A DNA stretch of 64,000 bases from the NCBI RefSeq assembly GCF_000444875.1, contig NC_021985.1, forward strand, positions 6,468,170-6,532,169. Reading direction: 5' to 3'. Position 1 is the first letter of the stretch. Every line of letters starts with the position of its first letter. Below, one piece after another: positions 51,101-59,040 of the stretch. Under the pieces are notes generated by a model, which worked only from the letters and a program-made list of their open reading frames with translations, did not search any database and was not told where the DNA came from. The translations under genes were made by a program, and so were the position numbers. The DNA comes from Streptomyces collinus Tu 365 (GTDB lineage: Bacteria > Actinomycetota > Actinomycetes > Streptomycetales > Streptomycetaceae).

Positions 51101-51992
51101 CGGCCATGGACGGGAAGACGCGGTACGACAGCCGGGTGTCGCCGGCGACCTTCACGTTCACGTCGAAGACCTTGTTGGACGAGTACGCCCGGCCGGCCGC
51201 GGTGTGCCGTCCGGCGTAGCGCAGTGCGCGCTTTCCGGTGAATCCGGCCCCCGCCTTGGCCGTCGGCGAACCGCTCGGTCCCTTGTCGACCAGCGACAGC
51301 ATGTCCTGCGGCACCGGGCCGCCCGTGCCGCCGGTGGAGAACTGCACGTCGGCGAGTTGCAGGATGCCCGAGGCACCGTTGTTCCTCGTCACGTCCAGCC
51401 GGAAGTGCTGGTACTCGGCCGGCTCGGCGAGGTCGTAGGACTTGGTCTGGAACCGCTCCGGGAAGGACTCGTCCGAGCGGCTGTCGAGGGTCTTCCAGTC
51501 CTTGCCGTCCGTGGAGCCCTGGAGCGTCCAGTCCCGCGGGTCGCGCTCGTCGTAGTCGTTGGCCGAGGTGAGCGCGTACGTCACCAGCTTGACGGGCTTG
51601 TCCAGGTCGAACTCGGCCCAGCCGGTGGGCTGGAAGGTCAGCCACTTGGTGCCGGGCTCGCCGTCGGCGAGGTTCTCCTTCACCTCGCCCGCTCCGCTGT
51701 TCTCGCCGCTCGCCCGGACCTCGGTGACGTGGTCGGTGACGTTGCCCGGGATACCCGTGCTGTAGCCGCCGTCCACGCCCGAGGCGCGCTTGCCGCCGTC
51801 CGCTCCGGTGTCGACGGTGTTCAGCCAGTCGGGTGCCGGATCCCCCGCCTCGAACGAGGATGCGAACTCGTGGTCGGCGGCGGCCGCCCGGGCGGGCAGC
51901 GCGACCGCCGCCCCCTGTGCTCCGGCCGCCATGACAAAGGCGGCCGTGAGGACGACCGCCGGACCGTATCTGTGCCGAGTTCTCCGCTGCAT
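48189..51992 (-). CDS. Secreted GH92 alpha-mannosidase with two discoidin-like domains
   Basis: A 1267-residue exported enzyme. A basic signal peptide (MQRRTRHRYGPAVVLTAAFV) is followed by an F5/8-type-C (discoidin-like) domain at about 60-190 (TGWAEFDLDKPVKLVTYALT, WTLQGSTDGKDWKTLDSRS). A jelly-roll part precedes the GH92 module (~350-1110), with GFWDTYRTTWPAYS and GDEDNGEQSAWYLFSSLG. A second discoidin-like domain follows at the C-terminus (GWTLQGSADGTTWRTLDHRS). It should release alpha-mannose from glycans while the discoidin modules hold sugar chains. ATG 51992 has AGGGAGGGA upstream; the in-frame TTG at 52037 is rejected because it overlaps the operator. Probably co-regulated with the other GH92 gene. 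Confidence 0.9.
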   Translation of the reverse strand: MQRRTRHRYGPAVVLTAAFVMAAGAQGAAVALPARAAAADHEFASSFEAGDPAPDWLNTVDTGADGGKRASGVDGGYSTGIPGNVTDHVTEVRASGENSGAGEVKENLADGEPGTKWLTFQPTGWAEFDLDKPVKLVTYALTSANDYDERDPRDWTLQGSTDGKDWKTLDSRSDESFPERFQTKSYDLAEPAEYQHFRLDVTRNNGASGILQLADVQFSTGGTGGPVPQDMLSLVDKGPSGSPTAKAGAGFTGKRALRYAGRHTAAGRAYSSNKVFDVNVKVAGDTRLSYRVFPSMADGDRDYDATNVSVDLAFTDGTYLSDLGATDQHGFPLSPRGQGASKALYVNQWNNVASRIGSVAAGKTVDRILVAYDSPDGPAKFRGWIDDVALRRVAPEKPKAHLSDYALTTRGTNSSGSFSRGNDFPAAALPHGFNFWTPVTNASSLSWLYEYARANNSDNLPTIQAFSASHEPSPWMGDRQTFQLMPSAASGTPDTGREARELAFRHENETARPYYYGVRFENGLKAEIAPTDHAAALRFTYPGDDASVVFDNVTEQAGLTLDKEHGVVTGYSDVKSGLSTGATRLFVYGVFDRQVTDGGSSGVKGYLRFDAGADHTVGLRLATSLISVDQAKDNLAREIPDGTSFDTVRNAAQRTWDRLLGKVEVEGATPDQLTTLYSSMYRLYLYPNSGFEEVGGKDRYASPFSAMPGPDTPTHTGAKIVDGKVYVNNGFWDTYRTTWPAYSFLTPGQAGEMVDGFVQQYKDGGWTSRWSSPGYADLMTGTSSDVAFADAYVKGVKFDAKAAYEAAVKNATVVPPASGVGRKGMSTSPFLGYTSTDTHEGLSWAMEGYVNDYGIARMGQALYEKTGEKRYQEESTYFLNRARDYVNLFDAKAGFFQGRDAKGGWRLDSAKYDPRVWGYDYTETNGWGYAFTAPQDSRGLANLYGGRQALADKLDTYFATPETASPDYVGSYGGVIHEMTEARDVRMGMYGHSNQVAHHVIYMYDAASQPWKAQQYVREALSRLYTGSEIGQGYHGDEDNGEQSAWYLFSSLGFYPLVMGGGEYAIGSPLFKKATVHLENGRDLVIKAPRNSAENVYVQGVTVNGRPWTSTSLPHSLLAKGGVLQFFMGAKPSTWGSGRDAAPVSITQDDKVPTPRTDLLKGDGALFDDTSATSATVASVDLPVTGAGKPVQYTLTSAADHTEAPAGWTLQGSADGTTWRTLDHRSGESFAWDRQTRAFTIAKPGSYPKYRLVLDSESTLAEVELLG

Positions 51993-52023
51993 GTACGGAT
52001 TCCCTCCCTGCGCCAGGGCTCTG

Positions 52024-52035
52024 GACAACGTTGTC
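52024..52035. promoter_or_regulatory. GACAACGTTGTC operator between GH92 and ngcE
   Basis: A perfect 12-bp palindrome 32 bp upstream of the GH92 ATG (minus strand) and 301 bp before ngcE. It is the same core as at 44631. Confidence 0.7.
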
Positions 52036-52226
52036 AACTTCGGGGCGCAGGTATCAGTAGGGCGTCAAGTGGCCTGTGATGTCAAGGGTGTTGGGTGTGG
52101 CATTCAGGGGTCTATGTCGGGAATTTTTCCGCCGGGACGCGCACAGGGGCCTCATATTTCCGTGAGGTCTCAACTCGGAAAAGACCCATGGGGAACCTTG
52201 CATTCGATCTTGCTCCGTCGGCCGGA

Positions 52227-52242
52227 AGTGGACTATACCTGT
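52227..52242. promoter_or_regulatory. DasR-like site upstream of ngcE
   Basis: AGTGGACTATACCTGT matches the 16-bp dre consensus AGTGGTCTAGACCAGT at 13 positions. It lies 94 bp before the ngcE start. Weaker than the sites at 12493-12660. Confidence 0.45.
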
Positions 52243-52335
52243 CGGCGTTTCCCGCATGACCCTGCACTACCCGACAGCGGTGCCGGGGAGGATCCGGTTC
52301 ACCGCCTGAGTCCTGGAGAAGGCGAGGACTTGAGC

Positions 52336-53781
52336 ATGGGATCCACTGCGCACCACGGTGGCGAGGGTGTCGGCCGCCGCGATCTGATCAAGCGTTCGGC
52401 CGCACTCGGTCTGGTGGCCGCCCCCGGAATGGGCCTGCTGTCCGCCTGCGCGAGCAGCGGCGGCGACGGACAGGACAAGGCGAAGGCGGGCAAGAAGACC
52501 GCCAAGAACCCGCTCGGCGTCAACGAGAGCGCCAAGATGGAGTTCGTCCTCTTCGACGGCGGCTTCGGCAAGGAGTACGCCCAGGACGCGGTGAAGATCT
52601 ATCAGAAGGACTTTCCCAAGGCCACGGTGAAGTTCTCCGCCACCCAGAAGATCCAGTCCACCCTTCAGCCCCGTTTCAACCAGGGCAACCCGCCGGACCT
52701 CATCGACAACTCCGGCGCCGAGCAGATGGACATGGGCGTCCTCGTCGGCAAGAACCAGCTCGCCGACCTCACCCCGCTGCTCGACGCGCCGTCGTACGAC
52801 GACCCGTCCAAGAAGGTCCGTGACACGCTGCGCCCCGGCATCGTGGAGATGGGCCAGTTCGACGGCAAGCCGGTCTGGATCCTGTACTACGCCTACACGG
52901 TCTACGGCGTCTGGTACTCGCAGAAGGCCCTCGACTCCCTGGACGCGACGTACCCGGAGACCTGGGACGACATGCTCGCGGTCTGCGCCAAGGCCAAGAA
53001 GAAGGGCATGGCGGGCTGGACCTACGCGGGCAAGTACCCGTACTACATCCCCTTCTCGCTGTACCCGATGATCGGCAAGGTCGGCGGCCGCGAGGTGCTC
53101 GACGCCATCGACAACCTGGAGCCGAACGCCTGGAAGCACCCGGCGGTCAAGGCCTGCTTCGAGGCCTACTACGAGCTCTACAAGAAGGGCTACATCCTCA
53201 AGGGCACCCCGGGCCTGGACCACATCCAGTCGCAGACCGCCTGGGCGAAGGGCAAGGCGCTGTTCATCCCGAACGGCTCCTGGGTGGAGAACGAGTCGGC
53301 CAACGTCATCCCGTCCGACTTCAACCTCGCCGTCTCGGCGCCCACCGGCATCGACAGCTCCGACAAGATGCCGTTCGGCACCATCTGGGCCTCCGGCGGT
53401 GAGCCCTTCGTCGTCCCGGCCAAGGCGGCGAACACCGAGGGCGGCATGGAGCAGCTGCGCATCATGCTCTCCGAGGCGTCCTCGAAGAACTTCACCGCCA
53501 AGGTGAAGTCGCTGACCGCGTTCAACGGCGGCACCTCCGGCATCAGCCTCACCCCTGGTCTGAAGTCGGGCGTGGCGGCGCTGGAGAAGGCCGGATCCAA
53601 CGTGGTGAATCCGCGTCTCCAGGACTGGTACGTCCAGTTGCAGAAGGAGAAGATCGGTGTGGCCGGTCTCGGCGAGATGATGGCCGGCCGGCTGACCCCG
53701 GCGGAGGCCATCAAGAAGATCCAGGGCTTCGCCGACGAGGCCGCGAAGGACTCGTCCATCAAGCACTACAAGCACCAGTAA
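52336..53781 (+). CDS. ngcE: NgcE: GlcNAc/chitobiose-binding lipoprotein with Tat-type signal
   Basis: A 481-residue ABC solute-binding protein. The N-terminus has the twin-arginine pattern RRDLIKRSAALGLVAAPG and the lipobox LSAC, so it is probably exported folded and lipid-anchored. The mature part (FVLFDGGFGKEYAQDAVKIY, NPPDLIDNSGAEQMDMG, IFCxx-free) and its place before two permeases match NgcE of S. coelicolor (SCO6005, from memory), which binds N-acetylglucosamine and/or N,N'-diacetylchitobiose. ATG 52336 is used, with TTG 52330 as an alternative. A DasR-like site and a GACAACGTTGTC palindrome lie upstream. No ATPase gene is present; a shared MsiK-type ATPase is expected. Confidence 0.9.
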   Translation: MGSTAHHGGEGVGRRDLIKRSAALGLVAAPGMGLLSACASSGGDGQDKAKAGKKTAKNPLGVNESAKMEFVLFDGGFGKEYAQDAVKIYQKDFPKATVKFSATQKIQSTLQPRFNQGNPPDLIDNSGAEQMDMGVLVGKNQLADLTPLLDAPSYDDPSKKVRDTLRPGIVEMGQFDGKPVWILYYAYTVYGVWYSQKALDSLDATYPETWDDMLAVCAKAKKKGMAGWTYAGKYPYYIPFSLYPMIGKVGGREVLDAIDNLEPNAWKHPAVKACFEAYYELYKKGYILKGTPGLDHIQSQTAWAKGKALFIPNGSWVENESANVIPSDFNLAVSAPTGIDSSDKMPFGTIWASGGEPFVVPAKAANTEGGMEQLRIMLSEASSKNFTAKVKSLTAFNGGTSGISLTPGLKSGVAALEKAGSNVVNPRLQDWYVQLQKEKIGVAGLGEMMAGRLTPAEAIKKIQGFADEAAKDSSIKHYKHQ

Positions 53782-53809
53782 CCAGCACCTCTACCGCACC
53801 GGAGTGGCG

Positions 53810-54736
53810 ATGCAGCACGGCAAGTACCGGTTCATCGTGGGGTTCCTGGCACTGCCCCTGGGACTGTACGCGCTCTTCGTGGTGTGGCCGTTCATCCAGT
53901 CCATCTACTACTCGTTCACGGACTGGACCGGCCTGAGCCCCGAATTCAAGATGGTCGGCTTCGACAACTACCGGAGGATGCTGCACGACGACATCTTCTG
54001 GAAGTCGTTGCAGCACAGTCTGCTGTTCGCCCTGGTGCTTCCGCTGGTGACGATCAGTCTGGCCCTGTTCTTCGCCTTCATGATCAATGTGGGCGGCCGG
54101 CACAGAAGGGGTGGCCCCGTGGTCTCCGGGGTGCGGGGCTCCTCCTTCTACAAGATCGTCTATTTCTTCCCGCAGGTCCTCTCCATCGCGATCGTGGCGC
54201 TGCTGTTCGCCTTCGCGTACAACCCGGACAGCGGCGCCATCAACTCACTGCTGCGCGGGATCGGCCTCGACAGCGTCCAGCCGCTGTGGCTGGGCGACCC
54301 GGACCTCGCGCTGTGGTGCGTGATGGCGGTGCTCGTGTGGTCCACGGTCGGCTTCTTCGTGGTCCTGTTCTCGGCGGGCATGGCGTCGATCCCGGCCGAG
54401 ATGTACGAGGCGGCGCTGCTGGACGGCGCGAGCCGCTTCACCACGTTCTTCCGCATCACCCTGCCGCTGCTGTGGGACACCGTGCAGTCCGGCTGGGTCT
54501 ACATGGGCATCCTCGCGCTCGGCGCCGAGTCGTTCGCGGTCGTGCAGATCATGACGACCGGGCCGGGCGGTCCCGACTACTCGACCACCGTGATGGTCCT
54601 GTACGTGTACCAGAAGGCGTTCCGGGACGGTCAGGCCGCCTACGCCACCACCATCGGCGTCGCCCTGCTCGTGGTCACGCTCGCCTTCGCGGCGATCGTG
54701 ATGCGGCTGGGCCGTCGCGAGCGGCTGGAGTACTGA
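53810..54736 (+). CDS. ngcF: NgcF: sugar ABC transporter permease
   Basis: A 308-residue MalF-type inner-membrane permease with about six TM helices. TM1 is FIVGFLALPLGLYALFVVWP and the EAA loop is EMYEAALLDGASRFTTFFRITLPLL. It pairs with the next gene as the GlcNAc/chitobiose pore. ATG 53810 follows GGAG (53801-53804) at a short but workable distance; GTG 53804 is an unlikely alternative. It lies 28 bp after ngcE. Confidence 0.9.
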   Translation: MQHGKYRFIVGFLALPLGLYALFVVWPFIQSIYYSFTDWTGLSPEFKMVGFDNYRRMLHDDIFWKSLQHSLLFALVLPLVTISLALFFAFMINVGGRHRRGGPVVSGVRGSSFYKIVYFFPQVLSIAIVALLFAFAYNPDSGAINSLLRGIGLDSVQPLWLGDPDLALWCVMAVLVWSTVGFFVVLFSAGMASIPAEMYEAALLDGASRFTTFFRITLPLLWDTVQSGWVYMGILALGAESFAVVQIMTTGPGGPDYSTTVMVLYVYQKAFRDGQAAYATTIGVALLVVTLAFAAIVMRLGRRERLEY

Positions 54737-54740
54737 AGCG

Positions 54741-55667
54741 ATGAAGACGACCGAGACCCCCGCACCGCTGCCGGCCGAGTCCGGGGCGAGCGTCTCCAAG
54801 ATCGACGTGGCGCCGGCCGCGCGGCCCTCCGGGCGGAAGAAGGAGGGCGGCGTCCTCAACGTCTTCTCCCACGGCGTGCTGATCATCTGGGCGATCATGG
54901 TGGTCATGCCGCTGCTGTGGGCGGTCATGACGTCGTTCAAGGACGACAGCTCCATCTTCGGCTCGCCCTGGTCGCTGCCGGACAAGCTGCACTTCGACAA
55001 CTGGTCGCGGGCGTGGACCCAGGCCAACATGAGCGACTACTTCCTGAACACCGTCCTGGTGGTCGGCGGGTCGCTCATCGGCACCCTGGTCCTCGGCTCC
55101 ATGGCCGCCTACGTCCTGGCGCGCTTCGACTTCCCCGGCAACCGCTTCATCTACTTCCTGTTCGTCGGCGGCATGAGCTTCCCGATCATGCTGGCGCTGG
55201 TCCCGCTGTTCTACGTCGTGAACAACATGGGCCTGCTCAACACGATCCACGGACTGATCCTGGTCTACATCGCGTACTCGCTGCCGTTCACGGTCTTCTT
55301 CCTGACCGCGTTCTTCCGGACCCTGCCCACCTCGGTGGCGGAAGCGGCCTTCGTGGACGGCGCCTCGCACACCCGTACGTTCTTCCAGATCATGCTGCCC
55401 ATGGCCAAGCCCGGCCTGATCAGCGTGGGCATCTTCAACTTCCTGGGCCAGTGGAACCAGTACATGCTGCCCACGGTCCTCAACACCGACCCCGACAAGC
55501 GCGTCCTGACCCAGGGCCTGGTGCAGCTCGCGGTCAGCCAGGGCTACAAGGGCGACTGGTCCGGCCTCTTCGCGGGCCTGGTGATGGCGATGCTGCCGGT
55601 CCTGGCGGCGTACATCGTCTTCCAGCGCCAGGTGGTCGCGGGACTCACCGCAGGCGCCCTGAAGTAA
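54741..55667 (+). CDS. ngcG: NgcG: sugar ABC transporter permease
   Basis: A 308-residue MalG-type permease. A ~40-residue cytoplasmic tail precedes TM1 (GVLIIWAIMVVMPLLWAVM). The EAA-type coupling loop is TSVAEAAFVDGASHTRTFF followed by QIMLPMAKPG. It starts 4 bp after the ngcF stop and ends the ngcEFG operon at a strong hairpin. Confidence 0.9.
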   Translation: MKTTETPAPLPAESGASVSKIDVAPAARPSGRKKEGGVLNVFSHGVLIIWAIMVVMPLLWAVMTSFKDDSSIFGSPWSLPDKLHFDNWSRAWTQANMSDYFLNTVLVVGGSLIGTLVLGSMAAYVLARFDFPGNRFIYFLFVGGMSFPIMLALVPLFYVVNNMGLLNTIHGLILVYIAYSLPFTVFFLTAFFRTLPTSVAEAAFVDGASHTRTFFQIMLPMAKPGLISVGIFNFLGQWNQYMLPTVLNTDPDKRVLTQGLVQLAVSQGYKGDWSGLFAGLVMAMLPVLAAYIVFQRQVVAGLTAGALK

Positions 55668-55682
55668 CCGACTCACCCGAAC

Positions 55683-55720
55683 GGAGGCACCCGGGGACCA
55701 CCTGGTCCCCGGGTGCCTCC
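55683..55720. terminator. Terminator of ngcEFG
   Basis: A perfect inverted repeat with 18-bp arms (55683-55700 with 55703-55720) begins 15 bp after the ngcG stop. Confidence 0.92.
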
Positions 55721-56384
55721 GCGTCCCCCCGAGCCCGGTAAGCCGCCGGCCCGGCCCGGGGAGCCCTCCAGCCCGCTCCGAGCGCCCCGAGCCACTCCGG
55801 CCCGGCCGGCCCTCCTGAGCCTCGCGCGCCCGCGTCCCTGGCAGGCCCGCAGCCGCGCCGCGGGTTCACCGCGCCACCGCGCGCCGTCCCTCCCCTTCGA
55901 GCTCCCGCCGTCGCCGGGGCGCCGCGTGGCGTCCACACCCTTTCGGCCCACCCCCAGGGCCCCGTGGGCCCCACGCTCGGATCCTCTTCGCAATAGGGAT
56001 TTGCAGTCGGCTTCTCGGTGAGCCATCCCGGCACCCGCGGCTCCTTTCGCGCCCGCATCCCCGTCTCCGTGCCGGGGCGTCGCCGGGTTCCGGGGCTGAA
56101 CGAAGTGGGGAGAGGGGTTCCGGGTGTGGGGCGCGCCACGTGGGGGGCTTCGGGGAGGCCGCCCGGACGGGCTTCCGCCCTGCTCGGGAGTGGCGTGGGC
56201 GTGTCCTCGGGGTGTCCTGCGCGCGACCGGTGAAGTGACAGCGATTTCCGTCAAGGACTTGACTGCGGTAACCCGTACAGCCGAGCTTGGAGTTCATAAC
56301 TTGTAAGTGGCCCGGTTCCGCAGATGTGACCTGGGCCACGGGCGGCGCAGGAGCCGCCCACCGATGTCGGGAGTGGATGGGTCG
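55721..56384. other. Gene-poor region between ngcEFG and rok7B7
   Basis: No convincing gene on either strand over 660 bp. The first part is GC-rich low-complexity sequence. The last 150 bp become less GC-rich and contain TTGACT (56259-56264) and CATAACTTGTAAGT (56296-56309), the likely promoter region of rok7B7, although no clean -10 could be assigned. Confidence 0.5.
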
Positions 56385-57596
56385 ATGGAGACTCCGGGGT
56401 CGCAGTCGTCGCTGCACCGAGCCAACCTGGAACGAGTCGTACGAGCCGTGCGGCTGGCCGGGTCGCTCACGCAGGCGGAGATCGCGCGGACGACCGGCCT
56501 GTCCGCCGCTACGGTCTCCAACATCGTGCGGGAGCTGAAGGACGGCGGAACCGTCGAGGTCACGCCCACGTCGGCAGGTGGCCGGCGGGCCCGCAGCGTC
56601 TCGCTCAGCGGGGACGCGGGCATCGTGATCGGAGTCGACTTCGGGCACACCCACCTGCGCGTCGCGATCGGGAACCTCGCGCACCAGGTGCTGGCCGAGG
56701 AGTCCGAGCCGCTGGACGTCGACGCCTCCTCCACCCAGGGCTTCGACCGGGCCGAGGAGCTGGTCAACCGCCTGATCGCGGCCACCGGCGTGGACCGGTC
56801 CAAGGTGGCCGGCGTCGGCCTCGGCGTGCCCGGCCCGATCGACGTGGAGTCGGGCACCCTGGGCTCCACGTCGATCCTGCCGGGCTGGAGCGGCACCAAG
56901 CCCGCCGAGGAGCTGCGCGAGCGCCTCGGCGTGCCCGTGCACGTGGACAACGACGCCAACCTCGGCGCGCTCGGCGAGCTGGTCTGGGGCAGCGGCCGGG
57001 GCGTCCGTGATCTTGCTTACATCAAGGTCGCGAGCGGTGTCGGCGCCGGTCTCGTGATCAACGGGAAGATCTATCGCGGCCCTGGCGGCACCGCTGGAGA
57101 AATCGGACATATTACACTCGATGAATCCGGCCCGGTCTGCCGCTGTGGAAACCGTGGCTGCCTGGAGACCTTCACGGCCGCGCGCTACGTGCTGCCGCTG
57201 CTCCAGTCCAGTCATGGCACCGATCTGACGATGGAAGGCGTCGTGCGGCTGGCCAGGGACGGAGACCCGGGCTGTCGTCGGGTGATCGCCGACGTCGGCC
57301 GCCACATCGGCAGTGGAGTGGCCAATCTCTGCAACCTTCTGAACCCGAGCCGGGTGGTCCTCGGTGGTGATCTCGCCGAGGCCGGAGAGCTCGTCCTCGG
57401 GCCCATCAGGGAGTCCGTCGGTCGCTACGCCATCCCCAGTGCGGCGCGCCAACTGTCCGTTCTCCCGGGGGCACTTGGCGGCCGTGCGGAGGTGCTCGGA
57501 GCACTCGCTCTCGCACTCAGCGAGATGGGTGATTCGACCCTTTTGGACGGCTCTGTCACGGGTGGCCTGTCTGCGGCCGCGCCTGCCTTCACTTAG
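56385..57596 (+). CDS. rok7B7: ROK-family regulator Rok7B7
   Basis: A 403-residue ROK repressor. The N-terminal winged helix (~15-75: LTQAEIARTTGLSAATVSNIV) is followed by a sugar-kinase-like ROK domain with VIGVDFGHTHLRVAIGN, VHVDNDANLGALGEL and GGTAGEIGH. The zinc motif CRCGNRGCLE is intact. Rok7B7 of S. coelicolor (SCO6008, from memory) lies between ngcEFG and xylFGH as here and links xylose and GlcNAc uptake to antibiotic control. ATG 56385 gives the protein length I recall; ATG 56364 is in frame with AGGAG upstream and would add seven residues. Confidence 0.92.
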   Translation: METPGSQSSLHRANLERVVRAVRLAGSLTQAEIARTTGLSAATVSNIVRELKDGGTVEVTPTSAGGRRARSVSLSGDAGIVIGVDFGHTHLRVAIGNLAHQVLAEESEPLDVDASSTQGFDRAEELVNRLIAATGVDRSKVAGVGLGVPGPIDVESGTLGSTSILPGWSGTKPAEELRERLGVPVHVDNDANLGALGELVWGSGRGVRDLAYIKVASGVGAGLVINGKIYRGPGGTAGEIGHITLDESGPVCRCGNRGCLETFTAARYVLPLLQSSHGTDLTMEGVVRLARDGDPGCRRVIADVGRHIGSGVANLCNLLNPSRVVLGGDLAEAGELVLGPIRESVGRYAIPSAARQLSVLPGALGGRAEVLGALALALSEMGDSTLLDGSVTGGLSAAAPAFT

Positions 57597-57602
57597 AGAA
57601 CG

Positions 57603-57620
57603 GATGGCACCGTTGCCATC
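57603..57620. promoter_or_regulatory. Inverted repeat between rok7B7 and xylF
   Basis: GATGGCA-CCGT-TGCCATC is a perfect 7-bp inverted repeat 6 bp after the rok7B7 stop and 98 bp before xylF. It may be a small terminator or the Rok7B7 operator of xylFGH. A TTGACG (57639-57644) follows. Confidence 0.5.
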
Positions 57621-57717
57621 TCGTTAAGGATTTACTTCTTGACGTCGCACGTGTGGCCGAGTTGACTTCCAGCCACCTCGGCCGCAACGACGCGGCCTCG
57701 TCAGGGAGGTTTACAGA

Positions 57718-58830
57718 GTGAACACGCGTATGCGTCGTGCCGCCGTTGCCGTTGCCGCTGGGGCGATGGCCGTCGCACTTGCTGCCTGTGGCAGCGCCAA
57801 GGAGTCCAAGGGCAACGACTCTTCTTCGGCTTCCGCCAAGAAGGGCGACAACATCAAGGTCGGGCTCCTCCTTCCGGAGAACAAGACCGCCCGCTACGAG
57901 AAGTTCGACAAGCCGCTGATCGAGAAGAAGATCAAGGAGCTGACGAACGGCAAGGCGGAGTTCCAGTACAACAACGCCCGCCAGGACGCGAACCTGCAGG
58001 CCCAGCAGGTCGACACCATGATCACCAACAAGGTGGACGTCCTGATCCTGGACGCGGTGGACGCCAAGGCCATCCAGAACTCGGTCCAGAAGGCCAAGGA
58101 CGCCGGCATCAAGGTCGTCGCCTACGACCGCCTCGCCGAGGGCCCGATCAGCGCCTACACCTCGTTCGACAACGAGGAGGTCGGCAAGACCCAGGGCACC
58201 GCGCTGCTGAAGGCGCTGGGCTCCAAGGCGACCAAGTCCTCCAAGATCGTCATGGTCAACGGCTCGGTGACCGACCCGAACGCCGCCCAGTTCAAGAAGG
58301 GCGCGCACTCCGTCCTCGACGGCAAGGTCACCATCGCCAAGGAGTTCGACACCAAGGAGTGGTCGCCGGACAACGCGAACTCCGAGATGGAGTCGGCGAT
58401 CTCCGCGGTCGGCAAGGGCAAGATCGCCGGTGTCTACTCCGCCAACGACGGCATGGCCGGCGGTATCATCACCGCCCTGAAGGCCGCGGGCCTGAACGTC
58501 CCGGTCACCGGCCAGGACGCCGAGCTCGCGGGTGTGCAGCGCATCGTCGCCGGTGAGCAGTACATGAGCGTCTACAAGCCGTACGCCCCGGAGGCCGACG
58601 CCGCCGCCGAGATGGCCGTCGCGCTCGCCCAGGGCAAGTCGCTCGACTCGGTCGCCAAGGACAAGGTCTCCTCGGGCTCCGCCCAGGACGTCCCGTCGGT
58701 CCTCGTCCCGGTCACCGCGCTGACCAAGGACAACATCAACGACACCGTCATCAAGGACGGCGTCTACACGGCCGCCGACATCTGCACGGGCAAGTACAAG
58801 TCCGCCTGCGACAAGCTCGGCATCAAGTAA
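57718..58830 (+). CDS. xylF: XylF-like xylose-binding lipoprotein
   Basis: A 370-residue ABC sugar-binding protein of the type 1 periplasmic (RbsB/XylF) fold. The signal peptide ends LAAC with a Ser/Lys linker. The mature part has IKVGLLLPENKTARYEKFDK, DVLILDAVDAKAIQNSV, SFDNEEVGKTQG and VYSANDGMAGGI, as in D-xylose-binding proteins. GTG 57718 follows GGGAGG (57704-57709). A compound hairpin after the gene probably lowers expression of xylG and xylH relative to xylF. Confidence 0.92.
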   Translation: MNTRMRRAAVAVAAGAMAVALAACGSAKESKGNDSSSASAKKGDNIKVGLLLPENKTARYEKFDKPLIEKKIKELTNGKAEFQYNNARQDANLQAQQVDTMITNKVDVLILDAVDAKAIQNSVQKAKDAGIKVVAYDRLAEGPISAYTSFDNEEVGKTQGTALLKALGSKATKSSKIVMVNGSVTDPNAAQFKKGAHSVLDGKVTIAKEFDTKEWSPDNANSEMESAISAVGKGKIAGVYSANDGMAGGIITALKAAGLNVPVTGQDAELAGVQRIVAGEQYMSVYKPYAPEADAAAEMAVALAQGKSLDSVAKDKVSSGSAQDVPSVLVPVTALTKDNINDTVIKDGVYTAADICTGKYKSACDKLGIK

Positions 58831-58852
58831 GCAGCCGAGTCCCTTCCCGAGC

Positions 58853-58893
58853 ACGGGCGTTCGCCCCATTCGAAGCAGAATGGAAGCGCCCGT
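58853..58893 (+). terminator. Hairpin between xylF and xylG
   Basis: Outer arms ACGGGCG/CGCCCGT (58853-58859, 58887-58893) enclose inner arms CCATTC/GAATGG. It is likely a partial terminator or stabiliser within the operon. Confidence 0.65.
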
Positions 58894-59040
58894 ACCGGAA
58901 CGGACGGACTGCCCAAAGGCTCCTCCGGTGCCCCGCGCATCACACAGCCCCGCAAGCTCGAGCGCGGGGCGCCGGACGGAAACTCCCCCAAACTTCTGCA
59001 CAACCTCCCGCCGGGTCAGGCGGCGAAGGAGATGGTTCAC

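Noticed and set aside
44727..52079. Very long open plus-strand frame over both GH92 genes
   Set aside because: It is a shadow caused by high GC content. The GH92 genes have signal peptides, ribosome sites and family motifs in their own frames, and a terminator hairpin lies between them.
55965..56035. Short stem-like stretch examined as a tRNA
   Set aside because: No consistent acceptor, anticodon and T arms can be drawn.
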